Positions 1 to 7,969 are shown, counted from the first letter of the stretch. The stretch: 21,014 bases of DNA from JBBRNH01 sp038230415 (GCA_038230415.1 JBBRNH010000094.1:1-21014), one strand, 5' to 3'. Made by a program: numbers and translations. Notes: generated by a model not told the origin, from the letters alone.

Positions 1-846
1 AATATTGCGCGAGAACGCGGGCTGCAAACTTGGCGGATAAATCACCTTCGCCCCAAAGTGCGAGAGTTCCATGGCCTCGGCGTAGGTGATGGTCGGGATG
101 TTGAAGGCATTGGGGACCTTGCGCGGGTCGGCGGTCATCATCCCGTCCACATCGGTCCAGATGTCAATGGCTTCGGCGTTGAGGGCTGCGCCGATAATGC
201 TGGCCGTATAATCAGAACCACCGCGCCCCAAGGTCGTGCTTTCGCCCTTGTCGGTCGAGGCAATAAACCCCGTAATGAGTTGAACCGGATTGCCGACTAA
301 GTTATCACTCTTGGCGAAATGTTCCTGAATCAGTTGGTTGGTTTTGAGGAAATTAACCTCGGCATGGCCGAACTGCGCGTCGGTTTTGATGAGCAGCCGG
401 GCATCGCAAAACTGCGCCGGAATCCCCTGCGACTTCACACATTCGGTGATGATGGTGGTCGAAAGCCGTTCGCCAAAGCCGGTGATGAGGTCATGCGTCC
501 GGGCCGACAGTTCCCGAATCAGCGATACGCCCCGCAGGAGGTCTTCTAACTCGTTGATAATCACCCGGACAGCCGCAATTACCTTGCCCTGCTCTTTAAC
601 GGGAATCAGGGCTTTGATAACCGCAAAATGACGGTCTTCGATGCGCCCCACGAGGGCTGTATAATCGGGAATACCGTTGGCGGCCATCTGTCCGATTTCG
701 ATGAGTTGGTTCGTTACGCCCCCCATCGCCGAGAGAACAACGGCTATTTTTTTACCGGCAATGCGGTGATTGTCAATGATTTGGATAACCTGCCGGATGC
801 TCTCGACGGAGCCAACCGACGTACCGCCGAATTTAAGAACGTTCAT
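1..846 (-). CDS. thrA: Aspartate kinase domain, probably of bifunctional aspartokinase/homoserine dehydrogenase I (partial)
   Basis: Phosphorylates L-aspartate, the first step towards lysine, threonine and methionine. The gene runs off the left edge, so only the N-terminal 282 residues are present. Visible motifs are KFGGTS at residues 5-10 (nucleotide binding), a GERLS segment, GRGGSDYTA, the WTDVDGMMTADPR region, and HFGAKVIYP near the edge, all standard for the amino-acid kinase fold. The start MNVLKFGGTS and the HFGAKVIYPP segment look more like the ThrA-type bifunctional enzymes of Bacteroidota than monofunctional LysC, but the homoserine dehydrogenase half lies outside the window. The ATG at 846 is the only sensible start because the fold begins at once. 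A -7 box lies at 885-892. The gene is downstream of, and co-directional with, the DUF4249 gene, but the 61-bp gap and its own promoter box suggest separate transcription. Confidence 0.9.
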   Translation of the reverse strand, partial: MNVLKFGGTSVGSVESIRQVIQIIDNHRIAGKKIAVVLSAMGGVTNQLIEIGQMAANGIPDYTALVGRIEDRHFAVIKALIPVKEQGKVIAAVRVIINELEDLLRGVSLIRELSARTHDLITGFGERLSTTIITECVKSQGIPAQFCDARLLIKTDAQFGHAEVNFLKTNQLIQEHFAKSDNLVGNPVQLITGFIASTDKGESTTLGRGGSDYTASIIGAALNAEAIDIWTDVDGMMTADPRKVPNAFNIPTITYAEAMELSHFGAKVIYPPSLQPAFSRNI

Positions 847-884
847 GTAATCAGTGAAGGGTGAAGAATTCTTTACTAAAAAAG

Positions 885-892
885 CAAAGATA
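885..892 (-). promoter_or_regulatory. Candidate -7 promoter element for thrA
   Basis: Read on the minus strand, 892-885 is TATCTTTG, an exact match to the Bacteroidota -7 consensus TAnnTTTG, about 40 bp before the thrA start. No convincing -33 TTG is seen at the usual 19-21 bp spacing, where the sequence runs into the end of the DUF4249 gene. Confidence 0.45.
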
Positions 893-907
893 GGGCCAAA
901 GCCTATT

Positions 908-1942
908 TCACGGCCAGCCTGCGGGCAGTGTTACCGGAACCGGGCCGTAGGTTTGGCGACAATCACCTATTGGTACGGGCTGAGTAGCTAAAAACCCAAA
1001 CACCGCCGTGCTGTTGATGGCTTCGCGGGCCTCGTTCCGAATCCGCTTCCGCGAGACCGACGCAACGGCAAAGTAGCCCCGTGCGGCATCGGCGGGGTCG
1101 TTGGCGTTGATGAGGTTGCCGACTACGGACGCGGGCAGGGGGTCAAAAATACTGCCAGTGCGGGCGCGTTGCTGTTCGTAGAGTTTCCAAAACTGGTAAT
1201 TGCTCTGCGTGATACCATATTGCTGCACCTCCACAAACTGCGGCCACCGGGCGTAAACCGGCAACTGAAACACCAAAAGATTTTGAATGGGGTTGCCATT
1301 GATAGCCGCATCGCTGTAAATATTGACCTCGGTGGTGGCTTCGGTGGTGTAGCAGTTATCGAAACAGATAGCCAAGCAACCAAAACAGCACGGCACCCCG
1401 GTTGACTTGCGGGCGGTGAGTCCGTAGGCCGTCCAGCGGTAGTAATTTTTCTGGTTGGCCGGGTCATTGGTGCTCACCGAATACTGATAGCGGTAGGGCG
1501 TGATGAAGTTGCTGGTCTGCGAAAATTTAGGCGAAATACTGTCTATCGGTGGCACGGCGGGCATTTGTTCGGGCTTTGTTACATACCGTTTACCATCGGT
1601 CAGGATTACCGTCAGGCTGTAACTCCGGCCCACTTCGCCCCGAAACGCAGGGTCGTTGGTTTGGTAAGTCCCCGGTGCGGTTGCCACAAAACGCACCGTC
1701 CGGCCCCGGTCGTCGGCCAGGCTAACCTGCGCGTTGGCGGCAACTAATGTGGCCGGGCGTTCGGCATCGGTCAGGCCAAAGGGCGCAGTGTAGGTCAGCC
1801 GAACGGCGTAGGGCGGGGCATCGTTCGTGATCTGCCCCTCGATGACCAAACGCGGTTCTTCGACCCGAATGGGCAGATCAACGCGGTCAATGCAGGAGCC
1901 GAGTACGCTGATTATCAGGAAACTAACCAGGAGTGAGCGCAT
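908..1942 (-). CDS. DUF4249 family outer-membrane lipoprotein (partner of TonB-dependent receptor)
   Basis: A 344-residue secreted lipoprotein. The N-terminus has a hydrophobic signal ending in VLGSC, with the lipidated cysteine at residue 17. The mature start (ESLV-like IRVEEPRLVIEGQITND region) and the overall layout match DUF4249 proteins, which in Bacteroidota are encoded next to TonB-dependent receptors. A cysteine cluster (residues 185, 186, 189, 193, 197, ending CYTTE) lies mid-protein and is typical of this family. The ATG lies 3 bp after the stop of the receptor gene, so the two are almost certainly one operon. By analogy with SusCD-like pairs it probably helps the receptor capture a ligand at the cell surface, but the ligand cannot be inferred from sequence. 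Confidence 0.85.
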   Translation of the reverse strand: MRSLLVSFLIISVLGSCIDRVDLPIRVEEPRLVIEGQITNDAPPYAVRLTYTAPFGLTDAERPATLVAANAQVSLADDRGRTVRFVATAPGTYQTNDPAFRGEVGRSYSLTVILTDGKRYVTKPEQMPAVPPIDSISPKFSQTSNFITPYRYQYSVSTNDPANQKNYYRWTAYGLTARKSTGVPCCFGCLAICFDNCYTTEATTEVNIYSDAAINGNPIQNLLVFQLPVYARWPQFVEVQQYGITQSNYQFWKLYEQQRARTGSIFDPLPASVVGNLINANDPADAARGYFAVASVSRKRIRNEAREAINSTAVFGFLATQPVPIGDCRQTYGPVPVTLPAGWP

Positions 1943-1945
1943 GGT

Positions 1946-4303
1946 TCAGAAATAAAACGAGTAGGCAATGGACGGAATCAACGTGCCGAAAACCGACAGT
2001 CGGTAGGCTTCGGTGCGTTGATTGGTGCGGGTGAAATAAATGGAATATGGGTTTCGATGGCCGTATAGGTTATAAATTCCCAGCGTCCAGATACCGTAGC
2101 GGGTTTGGGTTTTGCTGAACCGGGTGTCTTTCGAGAACGCCACATCGAGCCGGTGGTAGTTGGGAATCCGGTCGGCGTTACGCTTCGAGAAATCCTGCAC
2201 GGGCTGGCCGTTGAACAAAAATTGCCCGTCGGGGTAGGTAGCCGGAACGCCGGTGTAATAGACGAAATTGGCCGAAACCGTCCAGTTGTGCGGCAACTGC
2301 CACCGCGCCTGCACGTTCAGCGTGTGCGGGCGGTCAATGTAAGCGGGGTAATAATTCCCACCATTAATCCGCAGTTCATCAAATTCGGTTTGCACCGCCA
2401 CCAACGACCGGGCGTAGGTATAATTGACCTGCCCCGTGAGCCGCCCGGTGTTTTTAGCCACGCCGAACTCTACGCCGTATGCCTGACCGTTGGTTTGGAG
2501 CAGGGCCGTTTCCAGAGTTTTATTTAGGATTAAATCGGCCCCGAAACGGTACTCGATCTGATTTTGCAGCCGTTTGTAGTAGCCCTCTATGCTGAGTTCG
2601 ATGCCGTTGTTTTGCAGATTTTGAAACAGTCCCACCGACACCTGATCGGCAATTTGGGGCGGCACGTAGCGGTCGCTGAGTTTCCAGAAATCGAGGGGCG
2701 TAATGGCCGTTGTGTTCGAGATCAGGTTCACGTATTGGCGCGTGCGGCCCGCGCTGGCTTTGAGCGATGTTGCTTTTGCCACCTGAATCCGCAATGCTAA
2801 ACGCGGTTCCAGCCCGCCGTAGGTCTGAATGGTTTGGCCCGCGCCGTAACGCACTGAATCGGTGATGGTTTCGGGGGCGCGGGGCAGGTTTTCGGCGTAG
2901 GTATAAACCGTTTTTGGCCCCAGATTGGCAAACAACGAGTAGCGCAGCCCGGCTTCAAGGGTGATTTTGGGCGTAAACTGCCATTCGGTATTCACGTAAA
3001 AACCCGTTTCGCGGCCCTGTTCTGGTTGGTTGCTGCGGGCGTTGATGCTCGATTTATCGCCGGTCGGTTTGGCTTCGCCCGTCTGAATCCGGTACAGAAT
3101 CAGGTTCGTGCCTACCTGAATTTTGTGTTTCTCGTGGAGGGTATAAAACAGGTCGGCTTTGGCCTCGCGCTGCTCGATAAACGACTGAAACCGGAACGTA
3201 AACGCGGGTTTGATACCATCAACCGCCAGTCGGTAATCGCTGTGCAGGGCCGTGATGTTCAGTTGCAGATTGGGCCGAAGTAAACTACTCCACCGGCCTA
3301 CGAAGGCGTTCGACTGCCAGCCATAGACCGTATCGCCGGGAAATTTAAACGAGTCCTGACTGCGGTATCCCGAAATCGAAATCGTGTTGCGGTCGTTGGG
3401 TGTGTAGGTCAGTTTCAGGTTTGCGTCATAAAACGAAGCCCTGCTGTTTTTGACGCTTGCCGTCGGAAACGATTGCAGGATGTAGTTCGGGAAAGCCGCC
3501 CGGCCACCCACAATCAGCGTGAGTTTTTTGCTAATCGGCCCATCGGCTACCGCCCGCGCACTCACCGGACTTAGCCCGCCCGACACCCGCCAGCCCGCTG
3601 CGTTGCCCGTGCGGGTACTCATCAGCAGCAGCGACGACACCCGCCCGCCATATTGCGCCGAAAACGCGCCCTTGCTCAGGCTCACGTCCTGCACTAAATC
3701 TGAATTTACGTTGGTATAAAAACCGAGCAAATGGCTGGTATTGAACAACGGCGCACCGTCGAGCAGCACTAAGTTCTGGTCGGCGCGGCCCCCGCGCACG
3801 TTGAATCCGCCCGCGCCTTCGCCCGCCGTTGTTACGCCCGCCTGAAGCGTGAGGGCCTTGAGAATGTCGGGTTCGCCCAGCACAACGGGCATCCGTTTCA
3901 GGTCGGGCATAGATAGTTGAATCTGCCCCATCTCAACGGCCCGAATGTTTTTGTCCTGCCGCACGGCCCGCACGTCCACTTCGTCGAGATCAGTCGAGCG
4001 GGATTTCAGGTAAAACTCAACCTGTTTGGCCCGGTCGAGGGTCAGCGTTTGTTTACTGCGGAGATAGCCAACCGCCGACAGATACACCGTCAGATTACCC
4101 GGCGCGTGGTTGAGCGAGATAATCCCGGCGGTATCGGCCTGCGCCCCGGCGTTGGTCTCGGCAATGAGCAGGTTGGCTCCGGGAACGGGCTTTTTGGTAG
4201 TCTCATCACGCACAACCACTTGTAAACGAAGGCGTTGCTGGGCCACTGCCGGGCCAAAACAGGCAATCAGCAGTGTAAAAAAGGCCAAAATCCGAAAAGC
4301 CAT
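1946..4303 (-). CDS. TonB-dependent outer-membrane receptor with carboxypeptidase-like regulatory domain
   Basis: A 785-residue TonB-dependent transporter that would import a ligand across the outer membrane. The chosen ATG at 4303 gives a clean signal peptide (MAFRILAFFTLLIACFGPAVA, then QQ). The longer open frame reaching 4489 lacks a signal at its start and would overlap the upstream gene by 100 bp. Domains in order: signal peptide about 1-22; carboxypeptidase-regulatory-like beta domain about 25-110; plug about 118-240, with FNVRGGRADQNLVLLDGAP; then a beta barrel ending in an aromatic C-terminus (SIAYSFYF), the outer-membrane assembly signal. The sequence has the style of the receptors that pair with DUF4249 proteins, and its stop is 3 bp before that gene. 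No anti-sigma or sigma genes are adjacent, and the substrate is unknown. Confidence 0.92.
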   Translation of the reverse strand: MAFRILAFFTLLIACFGPAVAQQRLRLQVVVRDETTKKPVPGANLLIAETNAGAQADTAGIISLNHAPGNLTVYLSAVGYLRSKQTLTLDRAKQVEFYLKSRSTDLDEVDVRAVRQDKNIRAVEMGQIQLSMPDLKRMPVVLGEPDILKALTLQAGVTTAGEGAGGFNVRGGRADQNLVLLDGAPLFNTSHLLGFYTNVNSDLVQDVSLSKGAFSAQYGGRVSSLLLMSTRTGNAAGWRVSGGLSPVSARAVADGPISKKLTLIVGGRAAFPNYILQSFPTASVKNSRASFYDANLKLTYTPNDRNTISISGYRSQDSFKFPGDTVYGWQSNAFVGRWSSLLRPNLQLNITALHSDYRLAVDGIKPAFTFRFQSFIEQREAKADLFYTLHEKHKIQVGTNLILYRIQTGEAKPTGDKSSINARSNQPEQGRETGFYVNTEWQFTPKITLEAGLRYSLFANLGPKTVYTYAENLPRAPETITDSVRYGAGQTIQTYGGLEPRLALRIQVAKATSLKASAGRTRQYVNLISNTTAITPLDFWKLSDRYVPPQIADQVSVGLFQNLQNNGIELSIEGYYKRLQNQIEYRFGADLILNKTLETALLQTNGQAYGVEFGVAKNTGRLTGQVNYTYARSLVAVQTEFDELRINGGNYYPAYIDRPHTLNVQARWQLPHNWTVSANFVYYTGVPATYPDGQFLFNGQPVQDFSKRNADRIPNYHRLDVAFSKDTRFSKTQTRYGIWTLGIYNLYGHRNPYSIYFTRTNQRTEAYRLSVFGTLIPSIAYSFYF

Positions 4304-4329
4304 AGTATTGAGGGTCGTCTTGTAACCGC

Positions 4330-4337
4330 CAAAAATA
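4330..4337 (-). promoter_or_regulatory. Candidate -7 promoter element for the TonB receptor/DUF4249 operon
   Basis: On the minus strand 4337-4330 reads TATTTTTG, matching TAnnTTTG, 26 bp before the chosen ATG at 4303. This supports the shorter start, since the box would lie inside the coding region of the 4489 start. No clear -33 TTG is visible. Confidence 0.45.
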
Positions 4338-4389
4338 GCAACTTTCCGACTCCCGACCCGTTCTACCGATTCGCTTATCGTATAGACGG

Positions 4390-5121
4390 TTACACTGTTC
4401 TCCCGGCCCGCAGTTCGCCCTGAAGTTTCTTCAGTGCATCCATCTCGCCATCGGCGGCTAATTGGCTTTGTTGGGGCCAGGTGCTGCAATCGGCCAGCCG
4501 GTAGCGCGGGCCGGCTTTGGTCAGAATCGCCTTAATGTCGTCGGTTAGCGTGTCGGCCAGTTGCTCAAATGTGGTGATCCCGGCTTCGGTCAGCAGCCCG
4601 GCGATTTTCGGGCCAATGCCTTCGATGATTACTAAGTCGTCGGGCTTTGCCGAAGAAACAGCGACTTCGTCCGCTTCCGGTTGGTCGGTTTGGGCTTCCT
4701 GTGAGAAATTGGTATCGGTTTCGGCGTAGGCTGCCGCCGTACTAAAGCCAGCGTGGGGTGCGTCTTCGGTATCGTGGCCGGTGTAGTATTTTTCGTCAAC
4801 CACCAGGCCATCGCGCCAGTGTCGGCGGATAACCTCGGCATAGCGGGTAGATGAGCCGTCGTGCCACCGGAACGCAAACGTAAATTCGGACAGCGATACG
4901 TTGTCATTGACCGCAACACTCAGTAAATCAATTAGTTCGATCTGCGCGATGTGCTGCACAAAACGGGCTACCTGCTGTTGTTTGGCCGCCTTACCCACAA
5001 GGCGGTCGTGGCGGTTGCTGTGAAAAACAGCTTCGGAGTGGTAATGGTCATCAACAGCCTGCTGAAATTGACCGGCAACCATGAGCTGGTCGAGCGCGGA
5101 GACGAGTTCGGAAAGATTCAT
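4390..5121 (-). CDS. SnoaL-like (NTF2 fold) domain fused to a C-terminal helix-hairpin-helix domain
   Basis: A 243-residue cytoplasmic protein, not recognised as a named gene. Residues about 1-120 have the length and character of a SnoaL-like/NTF2-fold domain (helical start LVSALDQLMVAGQFQQAVDDHY, later FRWHDGSSTRYAEVIRRHW). Residues about 121-160 form an acidic, Ala/Gln-rich linker. The C-terminus, starting at DDLVIIEGIGPKIAGLLTEA (about 162), is a helix-hairpin-helix followed by a GPRYRLADCSTWPQQSQLA tail. From memory this tail matches the extension found on ribosomal protein L21 and some small proteins of Bacteroidota. The HhH suggests contact with nucleic acid, while the NTF2 fold often binds small molecules or dimerises, so the role is open. 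The gene is co-directional with its neighbours but separated from both by about 90 bp. Confidence 0.75.
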   Translation of the reverse strand: MNLSELVSALDQLMVAGQFQQAVDDHYHSEAVFHSNRHDRLVGKAAKQQQVARFVQHIAQIELIDLLSVAVNDNVSLSEFTFAFRWHDGSSTRYAEVIRRHWRDGLVVDEKYYTGHDTEDAPHAGFSTAAAYAETDTNFSQEAQTDQPEADEVAVSSAKPDDLVIIEGIGPKIAGLLTEAGITTFEQLADTLTDDIKAILTKAGPRYRLADCSTWPQQSQLAADGEMDALKKLQGELRAGRTV

Positions 5122-5215
5122 ATCAAGCGAGCATATAGGGTTGGATTACGGCCCGCAAGTTCGCTTTTTTTAGGTATCTGTCAATCCCCCGATTCTGTAA
5201 AGAAATCGTGAAGTC

Positions 5216-6019
5216 TCACCGCTCCAACACCGTCATCTCCACGCGCCGGTTGAGTTGGCGGGTTTCTTCGCGGCTGTTGGCGGCAACGGGGCGGGTGCTG
5301 CCGTAGCCCCGCGTCTGAATCCGCCGGATGGCAATGCCGTTTCTAACCAAAAAAGCCCGCACGGCATCGGCCCGTTCGCGGGAGAGGGTGATATTTTGGT
5401 CAAAATCGCCCTGATTGTCGGTATGGCCCGCGAGTTCGATACGGGTTCGGGAATTTTGCTTCAGGAAACCCAGCAGTAAATCAAGCGTGGGCTGCGATTC
5501 GGGCAGGAGTTCGGGGCGGCTCTGCACAAATCGAATGGCGTTCAGGGTGGCCGTTGCACCCACCGTCGGCACCAGTTCGGGTAGTGCTTCGATGCGGGTC
5601 TGGGCGATGAGTTGTTGAAACGGTGCGGGTTTTGTTTCGGCCCGTTGCAGCATAATGGTTTTGCCGTATAGCCGGTCAGTGCGGTCAGAGGTAAACGTCA
5701 GGGTTTCGCGGTAGGGTTCGTAGCCGGTTGCTGTTACGGTCAGTTGGTAGGGCTGCGTGGGGGGCAGAAGCAGCTTAAACGTGCCGTTGTCGGCCACCTT
5801 CTGCCCGGCTTTTATAACACCGGCTTCGGTGGCGGCTATGAGGGTGGCCCCGGCAACGGGTTGCCGGGTTTGGGCATCTAAGATGGTGCCTTCGAGCGAG
5901 GCAACGGCTGGTTTGGGAGCCTCGCTGATGGTTGCCATACTGCGGTGCAGTTGACCATAAAGGGGTAGCCCAGGCCAGAACCAGATACCAATTAACCAGA
6001 TGTTGATTTTGTTCTTCAT
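5216..6019 (-). CDS. OmpA-family peptidoglycan-binding protein with carboxypeptidase-like domain
   Basis: A 267-residue envelope protein. A signal peptide covers about residues 1-23 (hydrophobic, ending LPLYGQ). Residues about 43-128 resemble the carboxypeptidase regulatory-like beta sandwich (SLEGTILDAQTRQPVAGATL). Residues about 155-267 are a complete OmpA C-terminal domain: GHTDNQGD at 198-205, NITLSRERADAV around 209-220 with D201 and R216 in the peptidoglycan-contact positions, GYGSTRPVA, and NRRVE at the end. It most likely links the outer membrane or periplasm to peptidoglycan. It lacks the N-terminal TPR/WD40-like segments of larger Bacteroidota OmpA proteins. A TAnnTTTG box lies 29 bp upstream of the ATG. 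Confidence 0.88.
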   Translation of the reverse strand: MKNKINIWLIGIWFWPGLPLYGQLHRSMATISEAPKPAVASLEGTILDAQTRQPVAGATLIAATEAGVIKAGQKVADNGTFKLLLPPTQPYQLTVTATGYEPYRETLTFTSDRTDRLYGKTIMLQRAETKPAPFQQLIAQTRIEALPELVPTVGATATLNAIRFVQSRPELLPESQPTLDLLLGFLKQNSRTRIELAGHTDNQGDFDQNITLSRERADAVRAFLVRNGIAIRRIQTRGYGSTRPVAANSREETRQLNRRVEMTVLER

Positions 6020-6047
6020 ACGCAGAAACCGGTTGCCCGGCGGCTGG

Positions 6048-6055
6048 CAAAAGTA
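6048..6055 (-). promoter_or_regulatory. Candidate -7 promoter element for the OmpA-family gene
   Basis: Minus strand 6055-6048 is TACTTTTG, an exact TAnnTTTG match 29 bp before the ATG at 6019. A -33 TTG at canonical spacing is not evident. The rest of 6020-6223, the divergent intergenic region, holds no other element I can support. Confidence 0.45.
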
Positions 6056-6223
6056 CGGATTTATGACTGATTTCCTGGCCGATACACCGGCAGGTCAACC
6101 GGCTGGCTCATCGCTGAAATTAACCGAAAAATAGTATTGTAACTAATTGATTATCAGTGCATAAATGCCTATAAAAACAACCCGTTTTTTGAACGTTCGT
6201 CGGGGTGCTTTCGTTAATAGAGT

Positions 6224-7285
6224 ATGACACAGGTAAGCAACAGTATGATGAACGTAATGACCCCGCAAGCCCCCGTCCTGGCCGGTTCTCCGCCCGACGA
6301 TAGCTGGAAACGGTCTATCCCGGCGCAGGTGTTTCTGAACCATTTCTTTGCGATGGACTACCATATTCAGAATCAGAACGACCTGCAAAGCGTGGCCCAG
6401 TTCCCGATCTTTCAGCGGTTTGGTGGTCTTAACACTGACGACTCGCGGAAGGCCCTGGAGAAGCTGTTACTCAACAGTTGGAGTGCCGAGTATGCCCTCA
6501 GAATCACGCCCGTTGTCAACGACGAGCAGTATTTGCAGAGTTCGCTCCACTGGACATTTCCGCAGGCGTATTACAGCGTTTTGTTCAGTGCGCGGGCGTT
6601 TCTGACCGTGCAGGGCATCAGCGTCAGCAACGAAGAACTGATTAGAAAGCGGATTGGTAATGCCGTTGTGCGCGGGTTTTATCCGGCCTCACTGGGGTAT
6701 TATGCCCTCGGCCCGCTCAATGGGTATCGGTTTCAGCGGCTCCCGATGGTGCGGGCCAAAGCCATGCCCGGCAAAAGTGATTTGCTCCTGCCTTCGCGCG
6801 AGAATGCCGTGCAAGTTGAACTGGCACAATTTCTGAAAACCACCCGCGATCAGCGTATCAAATCGTTGCGGAATGCCATTCAGAACAACCCCAAAACAGC
6901 CCTTCGCAGCGCACGAACGGGCGAGGTGCTGCAGAAATTCGGTGCGGAACAATACAAGCAGTTGGCCCGGCAAATTGGCTACACCAGTTATTTCGATATG
7001 TTGAGCCGGTTGCGAATCTCGTCAACCAACCGCAACGGCGGACCGCGTGAAATCGAGCGGTTTGTGGACTCGGAGATTGACGTAAAACTGTTCCACCAGA
7101 GTTTGGTCAACATCGTTAGCCACGCTAACGCGGTGCACGAGTTATACATTGCCAAAGCGTTGGGCATCGCGGCTTATAGGCAGTTGGTGAGCCGGTTGCC
7201 AATGTATTTGCAGGAGAGTTTTGTGCGCCACCGGCTGGAGACGGTTATTGAGCCAATGCTGGCCGATGTTACCGCAACGGCCTGA
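6224..7285 (+). CDS. Conserved-looking hypothetical protein, helical
   Basis: A 353-residue protein that I do not recognise. It has no signal peptide or membrane segment and seems cytoplasmic and mostly helical. The segment from about residue 105 (SLHWTFPQAYYSVLFSARAFL) resembles the tyrosine-rich helix of HEPN or YaaC-like folds, but the catalytic R-x4-6-H of HEPN nucleases is not obvious there, so this is only a structural hint. The N-terminus has three possible starts (6224, 6245, 6248); the first is used because nothing decides between them. The gene stands alone between the divergent OmpA gene and the tRNA cluster, and ends 17 bp before a strong terminator hairpin. Base composition is similar to neighbouring genes, so it looks resident rather than newly acquired. 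Confidence 0.7.
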   Translation: MTQVSNSMMNVMTPQAPVLAGSPPDDSWKRSIPAQVFLNHFFAMDYHIQNQNDLQSVAQFPIFQRFGGLNTDDSRKALEKLLLNSWSAEYALRITPVVNDEQYLQSSLHWTFPQAYYSVLFSARAFLTVQGISVSNEELIRKRIGNAVVRGFYPASLGYYALGPLNGYRFQRLPMVRAKAMPGKSDLLLPSRENAVQVELAQFLKTTRDQRIKSLRNAIQNNPKTALRSARTGEVLQKFGAEQYKQLARQIGYTSYFDMLSRLRISSTNRNGGPREIERFVDSEIDVKLFHQSLVNIVSHANAVHELYIAKALGIAAYRQLVSRLPMYLQESFVRHRLETVIEPMLADVTATA

Positions 7286-7301
7286 CTAAGAGGAATGTAA
7301 A

Positions 7302-7337
7302 ACAATAAAGCCCGCCAGATTTGGCGGGCTTTATTGT
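7302..7337. terminator. Bidirectional intrinsic terminator hairpin
   Basis: A perfect 16-bp inverted repeat (arms 7302-7317 and 7322-7337) encloses the loop GATT. The stem core is GC-rich (GCCCGCCA) and flanked by A/T-rich ends. It ends the 6224 gene on the plus strand and, 4 bp after the tRNA-Arg 3' end, the tRNA operon on the minus strand, where a short T-run follows. Confidence 0.85.
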
Positions 7338-7380
7338 GCTGTGATCCCGGCTGGACTCGAACCAGCGACCGCCTTCTTAG

Positions 7381-7969
7381 CTTACCCGCTACAACTTTCG
7401 TTGCAGTAACGATTCGTTACTTTTGGGGTCTGGACTCTGTCTTCACCTTGTCTGTTATCAGAGGTAGGTGGTTGCCGTCGAGTCTCTACACCTTTTCCAA
7501 ATGTTGGAACTTGGCTCGGCGTTGTCATCAGAATTAGCTATCAAAAACTATGAAAACTTGTACAAAATGTAAGCAAAACAAGCCATCTGATGAATTCTAT
7601 GCGTCTGGAACGCATAGTCAGCGAGTGATGTGCTATTGTAAACAGTGCTTTAATCAAAAGGTGGTTATCCAATGGATAGACCGAAAAATTAAAGCAATTA
7701 TCTACAAGGGCGGTCAGTGCGTTGATTGTAAATTAACGCTTCCTGGAAGCCACTATTCTGTTTTCGAGTTCCATCATCTTAATCCTGACAAAAAAGACTA
7801 TGATTTGACGCAGTTGCGTTTGAGATCATGGTCTGAAATTGAATCAGAATTAGATAAATGTGTACTACTTTGTGCAAATTGCCATCGTATGAGACACGCT
7901 AAACTGGAAGAGTTCACCGAATTTGACAACATCCCACAAAACGTTTCCTGATCTGTGGCTCCTAACTTA
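7381..7969 (-). ncRNA. Group I self-splicing intron (IC3-like) in tRNA-Arg
   Basis: A 589-nt intron transcribed on the minus strand. Helices seen: P1, exon CUU (7972-7970) with GAG (7961-7959), placing the conserved U-G pair at the 5' splice site; P2, 7958-7952 with 7941-7934; P3, GTTGTC (7930-7925) with GACGGC (7479-7474); P4, TTCGGTG (from 7921) with CGCCGAG (7521-7515); P6a, TTCCAA/TTGGAA (7509-7495); P7, GACTC (7484-7480) with GAGTC (7437-7433); P8, CACCT/AGGTG (7470-7444) with an inner TCTG/CAGA; P9.1, GTAAC/GTTAC (7420-7406); P9 (7405-7390) capped by GAAA. The terminal G (7381) is the omega-G. Segments such as GGTGTAGAGACTCGACGG and GTCAAATTCGG recall the Azoarcus and Anabaena tRNA introns. 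P5 is the least certain helix, and the HNH gene occupies its loop. Confidence 0.92.
7550..7951 (+). CDS. HNH homing endonuclease encoded antisense within the intron
   Basis: A 133-residue protein with an N-terminal zinc ribbon (C4, C7, C30, C33), a second set of cysteines (C57, C60, C108, C111) and the HNH motif: FEFHHLNPDKKDYDL around residues 72-86, then CVLLCANCHRMRH at 104-116, supplying H75/H76, N110 and H112/H116. It probably makes the double-strand break that copies the intron into intron-less tRNA-Arg alleles. It lies wholly inside the group I intron but on the opposite strand, so it cannot be translated from the tRNA precursor and needs its own promoter. A TACTTTTG box at 7418-7425 is a weak candidate. 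Its last codons (about 116-133) are antisense to the ribozyme P2, P3 and P4 strands. It is visibly more AT-rich than the surrounding genes, consistent with a mobile origin. Confidence 0.88.
   Translation: MKTCTKCKQNKPSDEFYASGTHSQRVMCYCKQCFNQKVVIQWIDRKIKAIIYKGGQCVDCKLTLPGSHYSVFEFHHLNPDKKDYDLTQLRLRSWSEIESELDKCVLLCANCHRMRHAKLEEFTEFDNIPQNVS

Noticed and set aside
4304..4489. N-terminal extension of the TonB receptor
   Set aside because: The extra 62 residues have no signal, overlap the upstream gene, and a -7 box and proper signal peptide support the ATG at 4303.
6143..6388. Minus-strand 81-codon frame across the OmpA/6224 intergenic region
   Set aside because: It overlaps the start of the better-supported 6224 gene and shows no protein-like features.
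7334..7537. Plus-strand open frame beginning MCCDPGWTRTSDR
   Set aside because: It is the translated antisense of the tRNA-Arg 3' exon and intron P7-P9 region, also a frequent false gene.
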